55,984 nucleotides of DNA, taken from contig JAGAAY010000038.1 of NCBI GenBank assembly GCA_017615065.1, positions 1 through 55,984 on the forward strand, read 5' to 3'. Shown in pieces: positions 51,257 to 55,984 of this stretch; within the stretch, counting starts at the first letter, position 1; every line of letters starts with the position of its first letter. This DNA is from Bacteroidales bacterium (GTDB lineage: Bacteria; Bacteroidota; Bacteroidia; Bacteroidales; UBA932). The notes beneath the pieces are model-generated. The model did not search any database. It had not been told where the DNA came from and saw only the letters and a program-made list of their open reading frames with translations. The position numbers and the translations under genes were made by a program.

Positions 51257-51669
51257 CAGAATCTGTTGAAAAAGAAGAATACCGCCGCCCATTCCTTGCG
51301 GATACCCTTGGCATAGCCGATGGTGCAGTAGGAGCGGTCGTATATGGTACCGTCGGGCTTGACATAGCCAAGCGTGGAATATGAGCGGTCGTACACCGTG
51401 CCGTCGGGCTTCACGTAGCCCAGCGTGGAGTATGATCTGTCATATATGGTACCGTCGGATTTAATATAGCCTACCGTTGAATATGAGCGGTCATAAACCG
51501 TCTCGCCCTTGAAGTAGCCGAGGGTGGAATATGAACGGTCGTATACAGTTCCGTCATCCTTGATATAGCCGATGGTGGAATAAGAACGGTCATATACCGT
51601 CTGGGCATGTGCCGATGCAGCTCCGAAAATCAGGGCTGCAAAGACAAGGGCGATGATAAAGCGTTTCAT
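51256..51669 (-). CDS. Secreted tandem-repeat protein (YDRSYSTxGY repeats)
   Basis: 137 residues with a signal peptide ending near SAHAQ. It then consists of six near-identical 17- to 18-residue repeats, VYDRSYSTLGYVKPDGT in the consensus, followed by a short hydrophobic C-terminus (EWAAVFFFFNRF). The repeats should form a small beta-propeller or beta-solenoid, as in the 'beta-flower' type of Bacteroides repeat proteins; I cannot confirm the family. Codon-level repetition is high, so the copy number may vary between strains. A TATATTTG element at 51686-51693 (minus strand) serves as its promoter. Confidence 0.8.
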   Translation of the reverse strand: MKRFIIALVFAALIFGAASAHAQTVYDRSYSTIGYIKDDGTVYDRSYSTLGYFKGETVYDRSYSTVGYIKSDGTIYDRSYSTLGYVKPDGTVYDRSYSTLGYVKPDGTIYDRSYCTIGYAKGIRKEWAAVFFFFNRF

Positions 51670-51685
51670 ACCTATGAGTTTTTGT

Positions 51686-51693
51686 CAAATATA
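51686..51693 (-). promoter_or_regulatory. -7 element for the repeat protein / SDR operon
   Basis: The minus strand reads TATATTTG, with a TTG 22 bases upstream (at about 51716). Transcription would start near 51682, 13 bases before ATG. Confidence 0.5.
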
Positions 51694-51734
51694 CGAACAA
51701 TTTTCGAGCCACGTCAAAGCTGAGGGAAAAACCT

Positions 51735-51764
51735 TTGCAATTCGGCGGAAAAACGCTATATTTA
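51735..51764 (+). promoter_or_regulatory. Promoter of rocD
   Basis: TTG at 51735-51737, a 19-base spacer, then TATATTTA at 51757-51764 (TAnnTTTG with A at the end). Transcription start near 51768, 29 bases before ATG at 51797. Confidence 0.5.
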
Positions 51765-51796
51765 CACTCCGAAAATAACCACACTTATTAATAACA

Positions 51797-53023
51797 ATGG
51801 AAAAGAAACTCACTGCAGCAGATTACATCGCTCTGGAAGAAAAATACGGAGCACACAACTACCACCCGCTACCGGTTGTGCTGGAAAGAGGAGAGGGCGT
51901 ATTCGTATGGGACGTTGACGGAAAGAAGTATTTCGATTTCCTGTCGGCATACTCGGCCGTCAATCAGGGCCACTGCCACCCCAAGATCGTGAAAGCCCTC
52001 ACAGACCAGGCCCAGAAGCTTTGCCTCACGTCTCGCGCCTTCTACAACGACTGCCTCGGCCCCTATGAGAAGTTCGCCACTGAATTCTTCGGCTACGACA
52101 AGCTCCTGCCGATGAACTCGGGCGCAGAGGCCGTCGAGACAGCCCTCAAGCTGGCCCGCCGCTGGGGATACAAAGTGAAGGGCATCCCGGAGAACGAGGC
52201 CCTCATCGTAGTGTGCAACGGCAACTTCCACGGCCGCACCATCACCATAGTCACCATGAGCTCGGATCCGGACAGCTATTCGCAGTACGGTCCCTTCACC
52301 CCGGGCTTCATCCAGATCCCCTACAACGACACCGCAGCCCTGGAGAAAGTCCTGGACGAAAAAGGCGACAAAGTGTGCGCAATGCTGGTAGAACCCATCC
52401 AGGGAGAAGCCGGCGTGTACGTGCCCTCAGACGGCTATATCAAGAAATGCTACGACCTCTGCCATAAGCACAACGTCCTCTTCGTTGCCGATGAAGTCCA
52501 GACCGGCATCGGCCGCACCGGCAAGATGTTCGCCTGCGACCACGAAGGCGTGCGCCCGGACATGATCACCATCGGCAAGGCCCTTTCCGGCGGAACCCTC
52601 CCCGTATCGGCAGTACTGGCCGATGACGAAATCATGCTCACCATCCTCCCCGGCGAGCACGGCTCCACCTTCGGCGGATTCCCGCTGGCTGCAAAGGTTG
52701 CCGTGGCTGCTCTTCAGGTTATCCGCGACGAGCATCTCACGGAGAACGCCGCCCGCCTGGGCGTCATCTTCCGCGAGGAAATCGGCAAGATCAAGAGCCC
52801 GTTCTTCAAGTCGGTGCGCGGCAAGGGCCTGCTAAACGCCGTTATCACGGAGCCCCAGAACGGCATCGAAGCCTGGGACATCTGCCTCAAACTGGCGGAA
52901 CGCGGCCTCCTGGCAAAGCCCACGCACAGGCACATCATCCGCTTCGCCCCGCCGCTCGTAATCACCGAGGAGCAGCTGCGCGAGGCCATCGGCATTATCA
53001 AAGACGTTTTCGAAACCCTATAA
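51797..53023 (+). CDS. rocD: Ornithine aminotransferase
   Basis: 408 residues, typical length. The class III aminotransferase features are [28 protein letters not shown] in short pieces, [42 protein letters not shown] and the PLP lysine in TIGKALSGG (about 265). The N-terminal [18 protein letters not shown] is specific for ornithine aminotransferase. It moves the delta-amino group of ornithine to 2-oxoglutarate, giving glutamate-5-semialdehyde, and links arginine and proline metabolism. An aquaporin gene follows after 12 bases. Confidence 0.94.
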   Translation: MEKKLTAADYIALEEKYGAHNYHPLPVVLERGEGVFVWDVDGKKYFDFLSAYSAVNQGHCHPKIVKALTDQAQKLCLTSRAFYNDCLGPYEKFATEFFGYDKLLPMNSGAEAVETALKLARRWGYKVKGIPENEALIVVCNGNFHGRTITIVTMSSDPDSYSQYGPFTPGFIQIPYNDTAALEKVLDEKGDKVCAMLVEPIQGEAGVYVPSDGYIKKCYDLCHKHNVLFVADEVQTGIGRTGKMFACDHEGVRPDMITIGKALSGGTLPVSAVLADDEIMLTILPGEHGSTFGGFPLAAKVAVAALQVIRDEHLTENAARLGVIFREEIGKIKSPFFKSVRGKGLLNAVITEPQNGIEAWDICLKLAERGLLAKPTHRHIIRFAPPLVITEEQLREAIGIIKDVFETL

Positions 53024-53035
53024 ACCAACAGACCT

Positions 53036-53707
53036 ATGAAAAAGTACATTGCAGAATGTTTCGGTACGTTCGTACTGACCTTCCTGGGCTGCGGAACGGC
53101 AATGTTCCTCGGCTGTAACACCCCTGCAGGCGTAGTTGGCACAGCCATCGCCTTCGGTCTCGCCGTCGTTGCCATGGCATACACCATCGGCGAAATCAGC
53201 GGCTGCCACATCAATCCCGCCATCACCCTGGGCGTTGCCCTCAGCGGACGCATGAGCTGGAAAGACGCCTGCGGCTACTGGATCGGCCAGGTAATCGGCG
53301 GTATCATCGCCGGCGCACTGCTGCTGCTCGTAGTAAAGGTTACCGGAGCCACGGATCTCACCGGCGGCCTGGGCACCAACGGCGTTGCCAATGCCGGCGG
53401 CGTGGGCGGCGCATGCCTCGTGGAGGTTATCGCCACCTTCATCTTCGTAATGGTAGTGCTTGGCGCAACGGACGGAAAGTTCGGCGCAGGCAAGCCCGCA
53501 GGCCTTGCAATCGGCCTTTCCCTCATCCTCATCCACCTGGTGTGCATCAACCTCACCGGAACGTCCGTGAATCCTGCCCGCTCCATCGGCCCTGCAATCT
53601 TCGCAGGCGGAGAGGCTCTCAAGAACGTTTGGGTATTCATCGTTGCCCCTCTGGCAGGCGGCGCACTGGCTGCCCTGGCATGGAAGGGACTGGTTCCCAA
53701 GAAGTAA
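53036..53707 (+). CDS. Aquaporin (MIP family)
   Basis: 223 residues, six helices and two NPA half-helices at residues 60-62 and 179-181. The selectivity filter has His167 and Arg182, as in water-selective AqpZ rather than GlpF, so water is the likely main substrate. The Gly-rich loop GATDLTGGLGTNGVANAGGVG is family-typical. It follows rocD closely and is probably co-transcribed. A symmetric terminator follows. Confidence 0.9.
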   Translation: MKKYIAECFGTFVLTFLGCGTAMFLGCNTPAGVVGTAIAFGLAVVAMAYTIGEISGCHINPAITLGVALSGRMSWKDACGYWIGQVIGGIIAGALLLLVVKVTGATDLTGGLGTNGVANAGGVGGACLVEVIATFIFVMVVLGATDGKFGAGKPAGLAIGLSLILIHLVCINLTGTSVNPARSIGPAIFAGGEALKNVWVFIVAPLAGGALAALAWKGLVPKK

Positions 53708-53719
53708 TCGGCAAACTGC

Positions 53720-53757
53720 AAAAAAAGACCGGCCTCCTCATCGGGGCCGGTTTTTTT
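53720..53757 (+). terminator. Bidirectional terminator between aquaporin and NlpC/P60 genes
   Basis: AAAAAAGACCGGCC and GGCCGGTTTTTTT pair around TCCTCATCGG. It serves the aquaporin transcript and, in the other direction, the convergent gene whose stop is at 53756. Confidence 0.85.
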
Positions 53758-54415
53758 ATTGGATTACCCTTCCTGCGCCGATGTAGCGCATCATGTAATA
53801 AGGGTTGAGATAGCGTTGGATTTCCACCCCGTTGTTCACCGATGCGTGGATGAAGAAGAACGAGCCGTGCTCCTCGTCCACCGACACCAGGATGCCAACG
53901 TGGCCCACCTTGCGGATGTTGTTGCGCTCGCCGAAGAAGATGAGGTCTCCGGGCCGCAGATCCGCCCAGCTCTCCACGCGGGGAAACTTTGTGGACATGG
54001 AAGTTGAAGTGCGCGGCATCTCGTAGCCGAAGTGGTTGTATACGTACTTCACGAAGCCGGAGCAGTCAAAGGCCGACGGGCCGTTTGCAGCCCATTTGTA
54101 AGGTGTGCCGATGAAGGTTTTGGCATAGGCCAGGATGCTGTCCATCTGGCTCATCTGCGGCTCCGGTTCCTCCGGCATGGGGCAGGATTCCGGGGCCTGA
54201 TGGGCGCGGATATCGGCAATGCTTGTGGCGGTGACGGCCTCTGTTACTTCCGCGGTATGAGCCCTAGAGGCAGGGGTGATTTCTACCGGCTCCGCCACCG
54301 GCGGCTGAACGTAAACGTCTACACTGCGCAGATTTACAGCCTTCCTGCTGCTTCCGCATGAGAATACGGAAACCAGAATGGCCGTAGCCGCCAGTATGTG
54401 CAACACTGTCTTCAC
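53756..54415 (-). CDS. NlpC/P60-family peptidoglycan hydrolase lipoprotein
   Basis: 219 residues from GTG at 54415. Lipoprotein signal ends VFSC with Cys20. After a Pro/Ala-rich linker the catalytic domain (residues 92-219) has Cys118 in AFDCSGFV, His172 in VGHVGI and a third His190 in FIHAS. Such enzymes cleave the gamma-D-Glu to diaminopimelate bond in stem peptides. The GTG is almost at the transcription start predicted from TATATTTG (54427-54420), so the mRNA may be leaderless. Confidence 0.9.
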   Translation of the reverse strand: MKTVLHILAATAILVSVFSCGSSRKAVNLRSVDVYVQPPVAEPVEITPASRAHTAEVTEAVTATSIADIRAHQAPESCPMPEEPEPQMSQMDSILAYAKTFIGTPYKWAANGPSAFDCSGFVKYVYNHFGYEMPRTSTSMSTKFPRVESWADLRPGDLIFFGERNNIRKVGHVGILVSVDEEHGSFFFIHASVNNGVEIQRYLNPYYMMRYIGAGRVIQ

Positions 54416-54419
54416 GATG

Positions 54420-54447
54420 CAAATATAATTATTTTTGATTAAGTTTG
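54420..54447. promoter_or_regulatory. Divergent -7 elements for the NlpC/P60 and YbaK genes
   Basis: The minus strand has TATATTTG at 54427-54420 and the plus strand has TAAGTTTG at 54440-54447. The two are only 12 bases apart, so RNA polymerase would compete between them. Confidence 0.5.
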
Positions 54448-54475
54448 CGTTTAATTACTATTCAGGGTTTGCGAA

Positions 54476-55009
54476 ATGTTCTACGTCAGCGAATTGATGA
54501 CAACTCCCCCGCCGGTGTTTTCATCGGCCCTTCAGGAGAAGGTGTACGGCGCTTTTGCCGGGCTTGGAATACCGTTCGTGAGGGTGGATACCGATCCCGG
54601 CATCACCATGGAGGACTGCCGGCACATCGACGGGCGCATCGGCGTGCGCATAGTGAAAACGGTATTTCTGTGCAACAGGCAGCAGACGGAGTTTTACCTT
54701 TATGTTACCATGGCCGATAAACCGTTCGTTACCCGGGACTTCTGCGCAGCAATGGGCGGCATCCCCCGCGTATCCTTCGCCCCCGCCGACAAGTTGTGGG
54801 AGCTCACCGGCGTGGCCGTCGGCGCCACCACTGTCCTGAGCGCCATCCTCCCCTCCTGCGCCCCCGTGCACCTTGTGCTGGACAAGGAGGTGACTTCGGC
54901 CGAATGGTTCGCCTGCACCGACGGCACCCCCACCTGCTTCGTCAAGCTCCGCACAGCCGATTTGCTTGAGAAGTACCTCTCCGGCCACCCGTTCCGTGTG
55001 ATTGGGTGA
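54476..55009 (+). CDS. YbaK/prolyl-tRNA editing domain protein (ProX-like)
   Basis: 177 residues. N-terminal YVSELMTTPPPVFSS and LGIPFVRVDTDPGITMEDC, then KTVFLCNRQQTEFYLYVT, DKPFVT and GVAVGATTVLSA follow the free-standing prolyl-tRNA editing domain. Those proteins deacylate mischarged Ala- or Cys-tRNA(Pro). The Lys in the KTVFL segment (catalytic in the family) is present. The next downstream in-frame ATG at 54497 is possible but the MFYVSEL start fits the family. The region after its stop contains only repeats. Confidence 0.87.
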   Translation: MFYVSELMTTPPPVFSSALQEKVYGAFAGLGIPFVRVDTDPGITMEDCRHIDGRIGVRIVKTVFLCNRQQTEFYLYVTMADKPFVTRDFCAAMGGIPRVSFAPADKLWELTGVAVGATTVLSAILPSCAPVHLVLDKEVTSAEWFACTDGTPTCFVKLRTADLLEKYLSGHPFRVIG

Positions 55010-55035
55010 GGGTGAGCGTGAGTGTGAGCGTGAAA
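55006..55035 (+). repeat. Hexamer tandem repeat GTGAGN
   Basis: Five units: GTGAGG, GTGAGC, GTGAGT, GTGAGC, GTGAAA. The first unit overlaps the last codons of the YbaK-type gene and the last unit is the first six bases of the REP terminal GTGAAATG, so the element end grades into the array. Confidence 0.7.
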
Positions 55036-55135
55036 TGCAACTCGCTAGTTATCAGCATGTTGTCGATTTCTAGTCCGGCTGTGCGCCGGACTAGTTTTGC
55101 GTAAATGCCTCACTAATAGCTACTTCCATTTCACG
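55029..55135 (-). repeat. 107-bp REP element, copy 4
   Basis: The ends CGTGAAATG and CATTTCACG are intact and the central hairpin is perfect (CTAGTCCGGC, loop TGTGC, GCCGGACTAG; 55070-55094). The small side hairpin is degenerate. It is the most diverged copy and is in the same orientation as that at 25826. Confidence 0.88.
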
Positions 55136-55153
55136 GGGTTATAGTTGGGCTTT

Positions 55154-55295
55154 GCCGGATATCCAGGAAAACGGTGTTGTAGCATAGTCTGTGTGGATAT
55201 CCGGTTGGGGTTTTCGTCCTTTTTTCCGTTTTTGTTGCCAGATATCCACGAAATCGGTATTGCAGCGCGGTCTGTGTGGATATCCGGTTGGGGTT
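55154..55295. repeat. Two 59-bp imperfect direct repeats
   Basis: Units at 55154-55212 and 55237-55295 share GCC, GATATCCA, a variable centre, AGTCTGTGTGGATATCCGG or GGTCTGTGTGGATATCCGG and GTTGGGGTT. Each has two GATATCC sites that could pair across the unit. They are separated by 24 bases. Confidence 0.75.
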
Positions 55296-55322
55296 ATCGC
55301 AGTTGGGAGGTGGAATGAGGTC

Positions 55323-55405
55323 CTCGCCTGCTCGAATGAGTGAGGGACGGCATAAATGTATCAGTAGGGTCTCTTGCCGTGGCTGGCGCCCAAGCCCTGG
55401 AATTA
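55323..55405 (+). repeat. Dispersed ~82-bp repeat, copy 2
   Basis: Matches the reverse complement of 12914-12994 throughout, with few mismatches. It ends shortly before the dtd stop codon. Confidence 0.7.
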
Positions 55406-55413
55406 TAGTTAGA

Positions 55414-55866
55414 TCACTCTTTGTTTTTGGTATCGATCACTATCGTGACGGGGCCGTCGTTCACGAGGGCGACTTGCATATCGGCACCGAATTCGCCGGT
55501 GGCGACAGGGCGGCCGAGGGCGGATGAGAGCGCAGCGCAGAAGGCCTCGTAGAGCGGAATGGCCTTTTCGTGACCGGCGGCGGCGATGTAGGATGGACGG
55601 TTGCCCTTTTTGGTGGAGGCCATCAGCGTGAACTGGCTCACCACAAGGGCGTCGCCGCCGATATCGGCAATGCTGAGGTTCATCACCCCGACATCGTCAG
55701 GGAAGATTCGCAGACCGGCGATTTTCTTCACAAGCCAGTCGACATCGGCCTGTCCGTCATCGTGGCCGACGCCAAGAAGCACCATAAGGCCCTTGCCGAT
55801 GGCCGATTTCACTGCCCCGCCGATGCTGACCGATGCCGTCGAAACCCTTTGAATTACCGCACGCAT
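55414..55866 (-). CDS. dtd: D-aminoacyl-tRNA deacylase
   Basis: 150 residues, family length. The two signature motifs are SQFTL at 77-81 and NDGPVTI near 135-141 (the family has NxGP), and [17 protein letters not shown] is the usual start. The enzyme hydrolyses D-aminoacyl-tRNAs and also Gly-tRNA(Ala). It follows the yccF fragment after 2 bases on the same strand and is probably co-transcribed with it. Confidence 0.95.
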   Translation of the reverse strand: MRAVIQRVSTASVSIGGAVKSAIGKGLMVLLGVGHDDGQADVDWLVKKIAGLRIFPDDVGVMNLSIADIGGDALVVSQFTLMASTKKGNRPSYIAAAGHEKAIPLYEAFCAALSSALGRPVATGEFGADMQVALVNDGPVTIVIDTKNKE

Positions 55867-55868
55867 AA

Positions 55869-55984
55869 TTACCTAATTTCCTTTCCGAACGGGAAGACGG
55901 AGCTCACCGCCATCTTGAAATGCCGCACGCCGAACGGAATGCCCACAATGGTTATACAGCACAGGAGCCCGCACACCAGATGAA
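55869..55984 (-). CDS. YccF-family inner-membrane protein, C-terminal fragment (partial)
   Basis: The last 38 codons of a gene that enters from the right edge. The reading gives [19 protein letters not shown] then [18 protein letters not shown] and TAA at 55869. The hydrophobic helix followed by IGIPFG-like IVGIPFG and the closing PFGKE are the YccF (DUF307) signature. The function is unknown. Confidence 0.75.
   Translation of the reverse strand, partial: HLVCGLLCCITIVGIPFGVRHFKMAVSSVFPFGKEIR

Larger units (their letters stand above)
55010..55413. other. 404-bp gene-free region of repeats
   Basis: No convincing gene was seen. It contains a hexamer array, a 107-bp REP copy, two 59-bp imperfect direct repeats with GGATATCC and copy 2 of the dispersed ~82-bp repeat, almost without a gap. 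It lies between the YbaK-type gene (plus) and dtd (minus), so it is the only 3'-3' intergenic region of this size in the window. Confidence 0.7.

Noticed and set aside
25826..55135. The 107-bp repeats as a CRISPR array
   Set aside because: The four copies are kilobases apart, have hairpins and terminal inverted repeats, and lack regular spacers and cas genes.
1..55984. tRNA, rRNA and riboswitches
   Set aside because: I scanned intergenic regions for cloverleaf ends (CCA, GTTCGANNC) and known riboswitch cores and saw none; a tRNAscan/Infernal run would settle it.

Overview
The window reads as a chromosomal segment of a GC-rich member of the Bacteroidales. The evidence is Bacteroidetes-type promoters (TTG, about 20 bases, then TAnnTTTG), a FimA/Mfa-type fimbrial lipoprotein cluster, a parA-parB-DUF5683-lytic transglycosylase operon, a NupG-type nucleoside transporter and a TPR sensor histidine kinase. 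Most genes are ordinary housekeeping or envelope genes in tightly overlapping operons. No rRNA, tRNA, CRISPR array or prophage was recognised. Both ends cut genes: a cation diffusion facilitator at the left and a YccF protein at the right, both on the minus strand.

Layout. 0-5.1 kb: a seven-helix membrane protein converging on a minus-strand operon (lipoprotein, flavodoxin, esterase, TPR histidine kinase). 5.3-9.3 kb: a minus-strand operon with a Na/Pi-PhoU transporter, a lipoprotein, a Nudix hydrolase and two exported proteins. 9.4-12.9 kb: a TonB-domain protein, a lipoprotein and PriA. 12.9-13.6 kb: a gene-free block packed with inverted repeats. 13.6-17.8 kb: parA, parB, a DUF5683 protein and a LysM lytic transglycosylase. 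17.9-19.5 kb: a predicted beta-barrel protein. 19.7-25.8 kb: hpt, adk, an MMPL exporter, a fatty acid kinase (FakA-like) and a DegV/FakB-like protein. 26.1-29.9 kb: a nucleoside kinase, a PAP2 phosphatase, Obg and a DUF5683-like protein. 29.9-31.1 kb: a REP-associated transposase (RAYT) bracketed by two copies of a 107-bp palindromic element. 31.2-36.7 kb: murF, dut, an LptG-like permease and tgt, divergent from a nucleoside transporter. 36.8-38.7 kb: a leucine-rich repeat protein and a zinc-ribbon protein. 39.0-49.8 kb: the fimbrial cluster, headed by an SSB-like gene and ending with a 1046-residue putative tip adhesin and one more fimbrillin. 49.9-56 kb: an AT-rich orphan gene, an SDR, a tandem-repeat protein, ornithine aminotransferase, aquaporin, an NlpC/P60 lipoprotein, a prolyl-tRNA editing protein, more repeats, dtd and yccF.

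The most interesting content is the set of small palindromic repeat families. (1) A 107-bp element (ends CGTGAAATG and CATTTCACG, central 25-nt hairpin) occurs four times. Two copies flank the RAYT gene, and the downstream copy encodes the last residues and stop codon of the transposase. (2) A 40-bp palindromic insert lies in frame inside fakA (twice) and murF (once), giving VISS...EKS-like peptides; a related 36-bp insert lies in priA. This resembles the protein-coding palindromic elements of Rickettsia. (3) A 92-bp double-hairpin element occurs twice in opposite orientations, with a degenerate half-copy elsewhere. (4) An approximately 82-bp repeat occurs twice. (5) Two unlinked genes share an identical 33-nt leader. 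The 6-mer GCCGAT/ATCGGC also looks heavily over-represented. Positions and motifs were read by eye, family names come from recognition of motifs, and no database was searched.
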